A stretch of 64,000 nucleotides of DNA from Sphingobacterium sp. UBA7855 (GTDB lineage: Bacteria; Bacteroidota; Bacteroidia; Sphingobacteriales; Sphingobacteriaceae). Numbering within the stretch: the first letter of the stretch is position 1; each line of letters opens with the position of its first letter. Positions 27,210-36,006 of this stretch are shown here, one piece after another. The position numbers and the translations under genes are program-made. The notes beneath the pieces are model-generated. The model saw only the letters and a program-made list of their open reading frames with translations, did not search any database and was not told the origin of the DNA. The stretch covers positions 1-64,000 of the forward strand of contig DLST01000001.1 in NCBI GenBank assembly GCA_002500745.1, in the 5' to 3' direction.

Positions 27210-28091
27210 ATGTTGGAAAAGGAGTTTATTCGGTTTTTGCAAATTGAGAAAAGGTATTCAGAACATACAGTTGTCGCGTATAAGCATGAGCTGGATCTGT
27301 TTCATTCTTTTTTGGGTCGGGAAGGACTGACGGTGCAGGATATCTTGTATCGTGATTTGCGGCATTATTTTGCGCAAATGGTGGAATCTGGGAAGAATGC
27401 CAGCTCCGTAAACAGAAGCATGTCTGCATTGCGCACATATTTTAAATTTTTACAACGTGAGGAATGTATCCCCAAAAATCCCATGACACTTATTAAAGTG
27501 TTAAAAACTCCTAAAAAATTACCGGTAGTTGTCGAAAAGGAAAAATTGGTGCGCTTATTGGATCAGATGGAGCAGGAGCAGGATGGATTTGAATCCTCTC
27601 GTGATTATATGGTGATGGAATTATTGTTTGGTACAGGTATCCGATTATCGGAATTGTTGAAAATTAAAGAAGAGGACATTGATTTTTTTAATAAAAACAT
27701 TCTTATATTAGGTAAAAGGAACAAAGAACGCCTAGTTCCGATCAATAATCTTTTATTGAAAGAATTGAAAAACTATTTACAACAAAAAGCGACGCAATTT
27801 GTTGATACTAATAATAGCTTACTGATCGTTACTAAAGAGGGGAAGCCGGCATACGCAAAGCTGATTTACGATATCGTACATCGGCAGCTGACACTGATTT
27901 CCACACAAGGTAAACGAAGTCCTCATATTTTGAGGCATACGTTCGCAACGGCCCTATTGGACAATGGGGCAGATTTAAATGCAATTAAAGAGCTGCTGGG
28001 GCATGCAGGACTTGCGGCAACACAAGTATACACGCATAACTCAGCAGAACGATTGAAGTCAATTTATAAACAAGCTCATCCAAAAGCTTAA
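27210..28091 (+). CDS. xerC: Tyrosine recombinase XerC/XerD family
   Basis: 293 residues. An N-terminal core-binding SAM-like domain (about 1-90) precedes the catalytic domain with the full set of residues: R145 (GTGIRLSELL), K169, H239 and R242 (HILRHTF), H265 (LGHAG) and the nucleophile Y274 (TQVYTH). It resolves chromosome dimers at dif together with a partner recombinase. The location between rpsU and hpf is a standard one in Bacteroidota and supports a chromosomal Xer protein rather than a mobile-element integrase. The XerC versus XerD label rests on context only. Confidence 0.92.
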   Translation: MLEKEFIRFLQIEKRYSEHTVVAYKHELDLFHSFLGREGLTVQDILYRDLRHYFAQMVESGKNASSVNRSMSALRTYFKFLQREECIPKNPMTLIKVLKTPKKLPVVVEKEKLVRLLDQMEQEQDGFESSRDYMVMELLFGTGIRLSELLKIKEEDIDFFNKNILILGKRNKERLVPINNLLLKELKNYLQQKATQFVDTNNSLLIVTKEGKPAYAKLIYDIVHRQLTLISTQGKRSPHILRHTFATALLDNGADLNAIKELLGHAGLAATQVYTHNSAERLKSIYKQAHPKA

Positions 28092-28094
28092 AAA

Positions 28095-28101
28095 AAGGAG
28101 G
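28095..28101 (+). promoter_or_regulatory. Strong Shine-Dalgarno site of hpf
   Basis: AAGGAGG ends 4 bases before the ATG of the hibernation factor gene. It is the second GGAGG site I noticed directly before a start codon in this window; both precede ribosome-associated proteins. Confidence 0.7.
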
Positions 28102-28105
28102 AAAA

Positions 28106-28465
28106 ATGAACATTACTGTGCAATCCATTCGATTTACTGCTGATCAAAAGCTAATCGATTTTATTAAAAAGAAAACAGGAAAATTGGAGCAGTTTTTGGA
28201 TTCCATTATTGGTGGCGAATGCTATCTGCGATTGGAAAATGTCGATGATGAGGCAAACAAAATTTCGGAAATTAAATTGAATATCCCAGGAAGTCAACTT
28301 TTTGCAAAAGGGCAGGCAAAAAGTTTTGAAGAGGCAACAGATATTGCTGTCGAATCGCTTCGTAGGCAGATAAATAAGCATAAAACAAAAACAAAAAATA
28401 CCGTGATCAATAATCGTAATGACGTTCTTGTGGTAGAGGAAGAAGAGGAAGAAGAGTACGATTGA
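28106..28465 (+). CDS. hpf: Ribosome hibernation-promoting factor (HPF/RaiA family, short form)
   Basis: 119 residues with the beta-alpha-beta-beta-beta-alpha fold of the S30AE family: NITVQSIRFTADQKLIDFIKKKTGKLEQFLD, LRLENVDDEANKISEIKLNIP and FEEATDIAVESLRRQINKHK. An acidic tail follows (VVEEEEEEEYD). It binds the decoding centre of idle 30S subunits and stops translation in stationary phase. The length fits the short HPF class without the dimerisation domain. It follows xerC after 14 bases and is probably cotranscribed with it. Confidence 0.93.
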   Translation: MNITVQSIRFTADQKLIDFIKKKTGKLEQFLDSIIGGECYLRLENVDDEANKISEIKLNIPGSQLFAKGQAKSFEEATDIAVESLRRQINKHKTKTKNTVINNRNDVLVVEEEEEEEYD

Positions 28466-28493
28466 AAACGATTAAAATAAAGTTATTCATGTA

Positions 28494-28522
28494 AGAGGTC
28501 AGTATCACTGGCCTCTTTTTTT
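28494..28522 (+). terminator. Terminator after hpf
   Basis: AGAGGTCAGT (28494-28503) pairs with ACTGGCCTCT (28507-28516) with one G-T wobble and a 3-base loop, followed by T7. It closes the xerC-hpf unit. Confidence 0.85.
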
Positions 28523-28624
28523 ATGCATAATGAATGATGAAAAAGGCTTATTTATATTAAATCAAAATAATCTACAGTTTTACTTGGATTGATTATAAAT
28601 AATATTTATTTTTGATCGATTTAA

Positions 28625-29017
28625 ATGATAAGCGAAGTAAAAATGTCAGAATTGGTTTGTTCGTTAGCACAGGTAGAGGAAGTTTTTTCAACTAAGGCAG
28701 GTAAAGTCTATCAATGTAGCCGCAAAAATTGTTTTTGGTTGGAATATAACAAGGAGACTACTTCTTTCTCGGTATCTGATTTTTTACTATTCAAAAAACG
28801 TATAGACGCCATTGATGTCGAACATATGCTTCATGACACTACCCGGTCTTCGGATTTTGAAATCATCATGCCCTTCCGTACGGAAAGATGTTTCATCCTA
28901 GCTGTCGAAGATGTACTTCAGTTACGTGAATTATTAGACGGAGCTAAATTTATGATTGAGCTGAATAGCGTAATTAGAACGTGTCTCCAGGTTTCGCCAT
29001 TTGCAGTTTTTGCGTAG
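28625..29017 (+). CDS. Hypothetical protein (DUF6686-like)
   Basis: 130 residues; starts MISEVKMSELV, with a second ATG at 28643. A region of the type KVYQCSRKNCFWLEYNKETTSFSVSDFLLFKKRI, with a CxxxxC pair and a following helix, recalls small Bacteroidota proteins of the DUF6686 type; this is a memory-based match. No signal peptide or membrane span. The gene stands alone between hpf and ferritin. Function unknown; the proximity to ferritin may be coincidental. Confidence 0.6.
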   Translation: MISEVKMSELVCSLAQVEEVFSTKAGKVYQCSRKNCFWLEYNKETTSFSVSDFLLFKKRIDAIDVEHMLHDTTRSSDFEIIMPFRTERCFILAVEDVLQLRELLDGAKFMIELNSVIRTCLQVSPFAVFA

Positions 29018-29270
29018 TCGATACATCAGAGGAATCGTATTAAGCCTAATCTTTATTTTAAATAAGCAGTCTATACTGCTGTCCCTCTCTTTTGTTGGTA
29101 TACACTATTTTCAGCAATAATCTCTCCAATCGTTTTAATTGATCGCTTATCGAAAGTATTGATGAGCTGTATTTGTAATTGTATTGATTCTAAACAAGTT
29201 GTGCTCGCATAGCCTAATTTAGACTGAATTCGTATTACATATTCTTGATACAAATTTTAAAGTTCTGCTG
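29018..29270. other. Intergenic region before ferritin
   Basis: AT-rich, with no convincing gene. A 60-codon frame on the minus strand (29071-29253) has no start signal or recognisable composition and was not accepted. The right end leads into the ferritin promoter. Confidence 0.4.
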
Positions 29271-29310
29271 TATCTTTGTCTTACAATCAGGTGAGGATGT
29301 GTTTCACCTG
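29271..29310 (+). promoter_or_regulatory. Ferritin -7 box and leader hairpin
   Basis: TAtcTTTG at 29271-29278 matches the Bacteroidota -7 box. Downstream, within the predicted leader, CAGGTGA (29288-29294) and TCACCTG (29304-29310) form a 7-base stem. The -33 box is not evident. The hairpin may act in mRNA stability or iron-dependent control; this is speculative. Confidence 0.45.
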
Positions 29311-29342
29311 TGCATGTTTTAGAATTTAAACTTAAGGTAAAT

Positions 29343-29870
29343 ATGAAAGATTTATTGAAATTAAAATCTTCTTTGAAAGAAGAGATCGAAAATATATTGA
29401 ATGCGCAAATTAAAGTTGAAGCTCACTCTTCGGCATTGTATTTGGCTATGTCATCTTGGTGTGATGATCAAGGTTTGGAAAACGCTTCAGAATTTTTTGC
29501 GAAGCAATCCAACGAAGAGCGTGAACACATGTTGAAGCTTTTCAATTATATCAACAATCGTGGTGGACGTGCAATTTCTCCGGAGGTGGTCGGTATTCCT
29601 CAAGATTTTGAGTCGTTCCGCGGCGTGTTTGAACAAACTTTGGAACAGGAAATGTTTGTCACTGAACAATTCAATAACATCGCTGATAGATGTGCGAAAG
29701 AAAAAGATTATGTTACCTTTAATTTTGTTCAATGGTTCTTGGAAGAGCAGGTCGAAGAAGAGTATGTAGCAAGACGCATTCTTGAATTATTCGATGTAAT
29801 CGGTGAAGACGGTACTGGCCGTTGGGAAATTGACAAACACCTTCTTAAAGTTAGTTTTCCGGGGGAATAG
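29343..29870 (+). CDS. ftnA: Ferritin (non-heme)
   Basis: 175 residues from the ATG at 29343 (MKDLLKLKSSLKEEIENILNAQ); an upstream GTG frame is rejected because the family starts here. The four-helix bundle with the ferroxidase ligands is intact: the Glu in KVEAHSSALYLAMSSW, the EEREHM motif with Glu and His, and later EQEMFVTEQF and EEQVEEEY. It oxidises Fe(II) and stores iron as a 24-mer in the cytoplasm. It is a monocistronic gene with its own promoter and terminator, complementing the feoAB uptake genes further along. Confidence 0.95.
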   Translation: MKDLLKLKSSLKEEIENILNAQIKVEAHSSALYLAMSSWCDDQGLENASEFFAKQSNEEREHMLKLFNYINNRGGRAISPEVVGIPQDFESFRGVFEQTLEQEMFVTEQFNNIADRCAKEKDYVTFNFVQWFLEEQVEEEYVARRILELFDVIGEDGTGRWEIDKHLLKVSFPGE

Positions 29871-29890
29871 TCATTTTAAAAAATAGGCAT

Positions 29891-29927
29891 AAAAAAACGA
29901 GCTGTTTATCCGACAGCTCGTTTTTTT
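29891..29927. terminator. Terminator after ferritin
   Basis: ACGAGCTGT (29897-29905) and ACAGCTCGT (29913-29921) pair around a 7-base loop, preceded by A6 and followed by T6. It is typical of a strong intrinsic terminator. Confidence 0.9.
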
Positions 29928-30004
29928 ATATACAAAATCACAACTTTTTACGTTAATAGCTTAAGAATTCTTATATTGAATTGTATTATCGCAAAGTCTG
30001 TTTG

Positions 30005-32767
30005 ATGGAACTAAGGGACGGGAATATTATCCGGTTAGTACTTTTTTTAGCTATAACGAACTTGTTTTTTTTACCTAAAAACGCCTTAGGGCAAGTGTCA
30101 AAAAAAGAGGTGTATGGTATTGTTGTAGATACAGCAGGAAAGCCGTTAAATGGTGTGAGTGTTCATCTGACAAGCTCTCGCGATACCTTGTTCTCTTCAA
30201 CGTCCGCCACAGGGTATTTTCATTTCAGCCGTGTGCAAGGTAATGATATTCGTATTAGTTGTAGTCAGTTGGGCCTGAGTATATTGGAGCGTAGCTATCC
30301 CCTGTACAATAGTACAACAGCGACATTGGATGTGGGAAAGCTAACGATGTTTCCCCATGTGTCTTTGCTCAAAGAGGTTGTTGTACTGAAATATAAGCCT
30401 ATTGTCTATAAGCAGGATACTGTTCAATTCAATTTGGATGCCTTCCAATTCGATCACCGCGCACTGTTGGAGGAAGCTCTCAAGGCGTTGCCAAATGTAC
30501 AGGTTTCAAGGGATGGTTCTGTTTATGCCTTTGGCAAACCTATATCCTCCGTTAAAGTCGATGGAAAAAAATTCTTTGGCGGCGATGTACTTACAGCTAC
30601 ACGCAATCTACCGGCAGATTTTGTGAAAAGTGTTCAGGTGATCGATTTTTATGGGGATGAGGCTACAGCGAAAGGAATTAAAAGTGCTGAATCTGAAAAG
30701 ATTCTGAATATCGTCCTTAAAGATGATAAGAAGAAAATTACTTTTGGACAGGTCACATTAGGCGGTGGTTCGGCCGATCGTTATTTGGGCAGTGCTGGAC
30801 TGAACCGCTTTAATGATGGAAGGGAATATTCTATTATCACATCAGTAAACAATACCAATACAAACCTCTTTTCTTTCGGTTCCCCCAATGGTGGAGAGCG
30901 GGAGCGGGAAATGGGCGAACTTGCCGACTTTGCAGACCCTACAGATGGACTGAATAAAATCGGATCTGTGGGAGGCAGTTTTTCTAGTCCGCTTTCTAAA
31001 AACGTGACCGCCAGTGGTAAATATTCTTTTACACAGCGGAATAATTACATCCAGGGAAATTCATTATTGCAGTCCATATATGGATATGGGAAAGGGGTTA
31101 ACAATTTGATCAGCAATTCTGAAGAATACAGCATAAAATCGATTGATCGTACTCATAAAATGGACTGGGATTTTGATATCAAGCTGTCTCCCAAAGATCA
31201 GCTTAAAATATCGCCGAAAGTGTCATATACCAATGCTACCAGCCATACGTGGAAAGATAGGAAGATACAGAATAATTTATTGAGTAGTACGGGTAACTAT
31301 GATGCGGGCAGTAGTACGGAAAGTCCGGCAGCAGCTTTAGATCTTTTTTATGTCAGAAGTTTTACCAAACCGGGACGCAAAGTGCTTTACACCTTGCATA
31401 CCGACTTTAATTCTTTGGATAAAGATGAGGAAGTCCGCGACTTTAATAAAGCAATCGATAGTAGCTCAAACTTGCCCAGAATAACAGAGACGTATCTAAA
31501 CCAAGGCGTCCGATCCAGCAGTGAAAATAAAAATATCCAAAGTCGCTTATCCCTCGTCGAACCCGTTGATTTAGGAGGGACTTTGGAAATCAATTACGAT
31601 TTTGACTATACAAAGATTGATGCTAGACGTTCCACTTTTGACAACAACTTTGACAATGGGCCTATCTTGGTGGATTCGCTGAGTTTGAAGTACGACTATG
31701 CTTTTGCAAGCAATAAAGTCGGCATGGTGTATCGGCAGGATCTGAGTGACAAAGTGAAAGTGAGTTTCGGCTTTGCTGTGCAACCTTCGGAACTGACAGG
31801 AAGTTCTACAGACAAGCTGATAAAAACTTCCTATTCCAATGTGAACCTTGTGCCATCCGCAGGATTGAAATGGAAATTCAGCAAAGAGGAAGACCTTTCG
31901 ATGGATTATTATGGTCGTAATAATCAACCTAGTTTCTATCAAATACAACCTGTGGTGGACAATACCAACACACAAAATATTGTCGTCGGAAATAAAGATC
32001 TAAAATCGGAATTTGCACATAGCTTTGTTTCAAAATACCGGAAATCAATTACACGCCGTGGTCAGTACTTGGAAGCTAGTCTTGCTCTTAATCTGGTGAA
32101 TGATAAGATTGTTGCCAACCGCACAATTGATCCCAATTCGACTATACAAAAAACGACCTATCGCAATACCGAAGGATATTACGATGTTAAGAGCTATTAT
32201 CTGTTTACCGCCTCGTTGTTGTCCGATAATCTGCAGATGAGCCTGAATGGAAATGCAGATTATTATAACAATATCTCGTATGTAAACGATAAAAAGAGCT
32301 TTGGTGGCCATCTTTTGGTTACTCAAGCGATTCAATTTCGCTATACGTGGAGTGATATATTCGAAGCCGAATTAAATGGTAACTATTCCTTGAACAGGGC
32401 GACATTTGATTGGCCTGTTCAAGACAATATCACCGTGCATTCGGGTATTGTTGGCCTGGGATCTAAGGCGTATTTGGGTACACATTTTACGATGGGGCTT
32501 GAGCTTTCCCAAAAGTTTAACGCAGGATATTCAAGCTCTTGGAGCAATATTAGCCCAACGATAATCAATGCCTATATGGAATATACGTTTGGTCGCAATA
32601 ACCGCGGTATGCTGCGTTTTCAGGGATTCGATTTGATGAACCAGAATACAGGAATTTCGCGCGTCGTCTTAGGAAATGACATTTTAGATGTACGTAATAA
32701 TCGACTGGCGCGTTACTTTATGCTTTCCCTTAATATAAGATTACAAAAATATCCTAAAAAATCATGA
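30005..32767 (+). CDS. TonB-dependent-receptor-like outer-membrane protein
   Basis: 920 residues from the ATG at 30005 (MELRDGNIIRL); the longer frame begins with TTG at 29981. A signal peptide ends near NALGQ. A carboxypeptidase-regulatory-like sandwich follows (about 30-115, KEVYGIVVDTAGKPLNGV), then a plug-like domain (VQVSRDGSVYAFGKPISSVKVDGKKFFGGD) and a long barrel of the OMP_b-brl_3 type with the final aromatic strand. SusD is absent, so it is not a SusC pair. The MDR reductase gene overlaps its stop by 4 bases, which makes an unusual two-gene unit. Substrate unknown. Confidence 0.85.
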   Translation: MELRDGNIIRLVLFLAITNLFFLPKNALGQVSKKEVYGIVVDTAGKPLNGVSVHLTSSRDTLFSSTSATGYFHFSRVQGNDIRISCSQLGLSILERSYPLYNSTTATLDVGKLTMFPHVSLLKEVVVLKYKPIVYKQDTVQFNLDAFQFDHRALLEEALKALPNVQVSRDGSVYAFGKPISSVKVDGKKFFGGDVLTATRNLPADFVKSVQVIDFYGDEATAKGIKSAESEKILNIVLKDDKKKITFGQVTLGGGSADRYLGSAGLNRFNDGREYSIITSVNNTNTNLFSFGSPNGGEREREMGELADFADPTDGLNKIGSVGGSFSSPLSKNVTASGKYSFTQRNNYIQGNSLLQSIYGYGKGVNNLISNSEEYSIKSIDRTHKMDWDFDIKLSPKDQLKISPKVSYTNATSHTWKDRKIQNNLLSSTGNYDAGSSTESPAAALDLFYVRSFTKPGRKVLYTLHTDFNSLDKDEEVRDFNKAIDSSSNLPRITETYLNQGVRSSSENKNIQSRLSLVEPVDLGGTLEINYDFDYTKIDARRSTFDNNFDNGPILVDSLSLKYDYAFASNKVGMVYRQDLSDKVKVSFGFAVQPSELTGSSTDKLIKTSYSNVNLVPSAGLKWKFSKEEDLSMDYYGRNNQPSFYQIQPVVDNTNTQNIVVGNKDLKSEFAHSFVSKYRKSITRRGQYLEASLALNLVNDKIVANRTIDPNSTIQKTTYRNTEGYYDVKSYYLFTASLLSDNLQMSLNGNADYYNNISYVNDKKSFGGHLLVTQAIQFRYTWSDIFEAELNGNYSLNRATFDWPVQDNITVHSGIVGLGSKAYLGTHFTMGLELSQKFNAGYSSSWSNISPTIINAYMEYTFGRNNRGMLRFQGFDLMNQNTGISRVVLGNDILDVRNNRLARYFMLSLNIRLQKYPKKS

Positions 32768-33735
32768 TGAAAGCTGTTATTATTACTGCACCCGGTGGAC
32801 CGGAAGTTTTGCAAGTTAGCGATGCGGAAATGCCGCAGCCCGGACAATACGAAGTTTTAGTGGAAGTAAAAGCTGCAGGAGTCAATAAACCTGATGTATT
32901 CCAACGTAAAGGGAGTTATCCTGCACCAGCCGGAGTAGATCCTCGGATACCTGGCTTGGAGATCGCCGGTGTTGTCGTTGCGAAAGGGAAGGATGTTACG
33001 GACTGGAATGTCGGCGATCGCGTCTGTGCACTCGTAGGGGGCGGAGGTTATGCCACCTATGCCAAAGTCTATCAGGGTCATTGTTTGCCTATCCCAGATC
33101 ATCTGGATTTTGCCGAGGCAGCCTCACTTCCAGAAACCGTTTTTACGGTATGGGACAATGTTTTCCGACGGGGGAAATTACAGACAGGTGAGCACTTTTT
33201 GGTACATGGCGGCGCTGGTGGGATTGGTAGTACAGCAATTCAGCTCGCATCATTGTTTGGTGCGGAAGTATATTCGACAGTCAGCTCGCCCGAGAAAGCT
33301 ACTTTTTGCGAATCATTGGGAGCCGTCAAAACTATAAATTATAAAACAGAAGATTTCGAGCAGCAGCTCAAGGCTGTAGGCGTGGATGTTATTTTAGACA
33401 GCATTGGTGGTTCCTATTTTGAGAAAAATATCCGCCTCTTGAATCCCGATGGCCGACTGGTGTATATTAATGCGATGGAAAACGCAAAAGTTGAATTGAA
33501 TTTGCTCCAATTGATGCAAAAACGCATCCTTTTAACAGGGAGTACACTACGTTCCCGAGACCGCGAATTTAAGCAAATATTACGTGACGAGATCTGGTCT
33601 CAGGTATGGCCCAAGCTCAATACTGGACATTTTAAACCCACGATATACCAGGTGCTTCCTTTTGCTGAGGCTCCCGAGGCTCATCGGCTGATGGAAGACT
33701 CAAGTGTATTGGGTAAGATTGTTTTAAGCTTTTGA
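32764..33735 (+). CDS. Zinc-independent quinone oxidoreductase-like MDR family protein
   Basis: 323 residues. GroES-like N-terminal domain (1-125, PGGPEVLQV..AGVNKPDVFQR), then a Rossmann domain with the NADPH motif VHGGAGGIGSTAIQ (about 150-163). The zinc ligands of alcohol dehydrogenases are absent, as in the quinone oxidoreductase (Qor) and tumour protein p53-inducible protein 3 subgroup. It likely uses NADPH to reduce quinones or enones. The ATG overlaps the stop of the receptor gene, and its 3' end overlaps the convergent AraC gene by 12 bases, so no intergenic terminator exists there. Confidence 0.88.
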   Translation: MMKAVIITAPGGPEVLQVSDAEMPQPGQYEVLVEVKAAGVNKPDVFQRKGSYPAPAGVDPRIPGLEIAGVVVAKGKDVTDWNVGDRVCALVGGGGYATYAKVYQGHCLPIPDHLDFAEAASLPETVFTVWDNVFRRGKLQTGEHFLVHGGAGGIGSTAIQLASLFGAEVYSTVSSPEKATFCESLGAVKTINYKTEDFEQQLKAVGVDVILDSIGGSYFEKNIRLLNPDGRLVYINAMENAKVELNLLQLMQKRILLTGSTLRSRDREFKQILRDEIWSQVWPKLNTGHFKPTIYQVLPFAEAPEAHRLMEDSSVLGKIVLSF

Positions 33736-34587
33736 TCGCTGAAAGTTGAGGGGAGTAGTACCGGTTACGTTTTTGAAGTACTTGTGAAAGCTGGAGAAGT
33801 TTTGAAAACCGGCTTCAAAACAGATTTGCTTTACCGTCTGTTTGTTTTCTATCAATAAATTGCAGGCTGTCTTCACGCGCATTTCGATTAAAAACTGAAA
33901 GAGTGTTTTTCCGGTCTGTGACTTGAAAAAGCGACAGAATGAATTTGGTGTCATACCCGTTAGCGAAGCAAGGTCCTGCAGCCGTATTTGGTCGCGGTAA
34001 TTTTCACCTATAAATTGCATTGCAACCTGCATACGGTTGGCATCCTGATCTTGCAATTGGATGGTAAAATTGGCGCTGGTTAATAAGTCATGTTTTTCTT
34101 CTTCCGAAATGCACGCTAAGATTTCCAGTAAATGAATAATGCGTGGCGTGCCTGTTGTTGTCAAAATAGCATCAATTAATTGCATGGTTTTTAATCGGCT
34201 GTGCGTTGCTAAGGAAATGCCTCTTTTGGATACGCGAAAAAGCTCTTTGAGGGCTTTATTTTCAGGTAAACTGATAAAATCATTCCCCCAGAAGTTCTCT
34301 TTAAAATGAAGTACGCGGATATCTGCGTGTTCAGCTTTTTCCTTTTGCAGATAAATGGCATCAAACAGCCAATAATGAGGTAAATTGGAACCCACCAGTG
34401 TGATGTCGCCCGATTCAAAACGCCTAACGCTGTCTCCAATAAATTGAGTACCCGAGCCTTTAGCAAAATAAATCAATTCCAGTTCTTCGTGATAATGCCA
34501 AAGGTTGTGGTATTGCGGGGTATTGTCTCTTCTGGCATTGAATGAATGCTCAGGGTTACTATTTAAATGAAGCAGCTGTGCTTTCAT
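33724..34587 (-). CDS. AraC family transcriptional regulator, likely of the fucose locus
   Basis: 287 residues. The N-terminal cupin sugar-sensing part (YHNLWHYHEELELIYFAKGSG) is followed by a double helix-turn-helix: IRLQDLASLTGMTPNSFCRFFK and VKQICFEAGFQNFSSFHKYFK, with the terminal motif TGTTPLNFQ. It is divergent from fucP across a 143-base gap, so it most likely senses L-fucose or a derivative and activates 34731-42853. This is inferred from position. Its 3' end overlaps the end of the MDR gene. Confidence 0.9.
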   Translation of the reverse strand: MKAQLLHLNSNPEHSFNARRDNTPQYHNLWHYHEELELIYFAKGSGTQFIGDSVRRFESGDITLVGSNLPHYWLFDAIYLQKEKAEHADIRVLHFKENFWGNDFISLPENKALKELFRVSKRGISLATHSRLKTMQLIDAILTTTGTPRIIHLLEILACISEEEKHDLLTSANFTIQLQDQDANRMQVAMQFIGENYRDQIRLQDLASLTGMTPNSFCRFFKSQTGKTLFQFLIEMRVKTACNLLIENKQTVKQICFEAGFQNFSSFHKYFKNVTGTTPLNFQRSKA

Positions 34588-34730
34588 AATTGTGAAATAT
34601 ATGCTGTAAAGTTACCAATTTGAGTTCGGTTATGGTAATATAGCTTAATAATTTGATAATATACTTGAATGTTGTCTAGCATTTTTAAACTTATTTTACA
34701 TAAATAACTACTTATAACCATTTGAAAGAT
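34588..34730. promoter_or_regulatory. Divergent control region of the fucose locus
   Basis: 143 AT-rich bases between araC-type regulator and fucP. A TTTG near 34658, with TAgcATTT about 21 bases further, is a weak promoter candidate for fucP. AraC sites are expected here, but no clear direct repeat could be defined. Confidence 0.4.
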
Positions 34731-35996
34731 ATGACGAATAAAAAGAGTTACACATTTGCCTTGATTTTGGTGACATCCTTATTCTTTTTTTGGGGATTTA
34801 TTCATAACCTAGATCCAATCTTAATTCCGCATTTGAGGAATGCGTTTAGTTTGACGCACTTCCAAGCGTCATTGGTCGATTCTGCCGTCTTCATTGCTTA
34901 TTTTGTGATGGCCATTCCTGCAGGTATTATTATGAAACGATATGGCTATAAAGCTGGTATTTTGATCGGATTGATCTTTTTCGCGATTGGCTGTTTTCTT
35001 TTTGTACCTGCTGCCAACACGATCAGTTATGTTTTCTTTTTGGGTGCCCTATTCGTTGTTGCCTGTGGTCTTACCATTCTGGAAACCGCTGCCAATCCTT
35101 ACGTTGCTATCTTGGGGGATCCGGCTTCATCGGCACAACGGCTTAATTTTGCCCAGTCCTTTAATGGATTAGCAGCCTTTGTGGCTCCGATTTTTGGTGG
35201 CAAATTTATTTTATCACATGAACCCAAATCACAGGCGGAACTTGCGCAAATGGCTGAACAAGCAAAGATGGCGTATATTCAGTCGGAAACAGCTGCTGTA
35301 AAATTGCCCTATGTGGTACTGGGGATATTGATTTTATTGATCACTGCCTTGTTTTTCTTTACCAAATTGCCTGATATCAAAGATGCGGAGGAAGAAGGTA
35401 GAGCCGGTTTTTTCCATGCACTGCGTCATAAAAATGTGCGTTGGGCGGTGGTGGCTCAGTTTTTCTACGTCGGAGCGCAAGTTTGTATTTTAAGCTTCCT
35501 GGTATTATATGCAACAGAAGCTGCCGGCATATCGGGTAAAGATGGTGCCGATTATGCTGGGTTTGCTGGATTGGCTTTTATGCTGGGCCGGTTTATCGGT
35601 ACATTTTTTATGCGTTTTGTGTCCGCATCCAAACTCCTGGTCATCTATTCCGCTATAGCGATTGTGCTATCGCTATTTGTCATCTTCGGATCAGGTATTC
35701 AGACCCTATATGCTTTGATTGGCATTGCTTTCTTTATGTCCATTATGTTTCCGACGATATTCGCGTTTGGTGTACAAGGCATCGGTGCCGACACCAAATC
35801 TGCCTCTAGTTTGATCGTCATGTCTATTGTTGGTGGCGCTTTGTTGCCTCCAATATTGGGTTTTATCTCGGATAAAACGGGACATTTCCAATATGGATAT
35901 TTTGTGCCATTGGTTTGTTTTATTGTTGTCTTGTTGTTTGCTTTCCAAAATAGAAATGTCAGTATTGCGGAAACGGAAAATCTTAAATCACATTAA
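34731..35996 (+). CDS. fucP: L-fucose:H+ symporter family MFS transporter
   Basis: 421 residues from the ATG at 34731; the frame continues three codons further upstream only by way of a TTG. Twelve membrane spans of the FHS (fucose-galactose-glucose) family are visible. The family pattern is clear in the first span FFFWGFIHNLDPILIPHL, and in LTILETAANPYVAILG and RLNFAQSFNGLAAFVAPIFGG. It imports L-fucose across the inner membrane with protons. First gene of the fucose operon, followed after 10 bases by the mutarotase. Confidence 0.9.
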   Translation: MTNKKSYTFALILVTSLFFFWGFIHNLDPILIPHLRNAFSLTHFQASLVDSAVFIAYFVMAIPAGIIMKRYGYKAGILIGLIFFAIGCFLFVPAANTISYVFFLGALFVVACGLTILETAANPYVAILGDPASSAQRLNFAQSFNGLAAFVAPIFGGKFILSHEPKSQAELAQMAEQAKMAYIQSETAAVKLPYVVLGILILLITALFFFTKLPDIKDAEEEGRAGFFHALRHKNVRWAVVAQFFYVGAQVCILSFLVLYATEAAGISGKDGADYAGFAGLAFMLGRFIGTFFMRFVSASKLLVIYSAIAIVLSLFVIFGSGIQTLYALIGIAFFMSIMFPTIFAFGVQGIGADTKSASSLIVMSIVGGALLPPILGFISDKTGHFQYGYFVPLVCFIVVLLFAFQNRNVSIAETENLKSH

Positions 35997-36006
35997 TTAG
36001 TTAGTA

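Noticed and set aside
27210..28091. Integrase of a mobile element
   Set aside because: The rpsU-xerC-hpf order is a standard chromosomal arrangement, and there are no attachment-site repeats or cargo genes nearby.
29071..29253. 60-codon frame on the minus strand before ferritin
   Set aside because: No start signal, no recognisable composition, and it lies in the upstream region of the ferritin promoter.
31571..31975. Minus-strand open frame of 134 codons in the receptor barrel gene
   Set aside because: Antisense shadow of barrel strands; composition is not protein-like.
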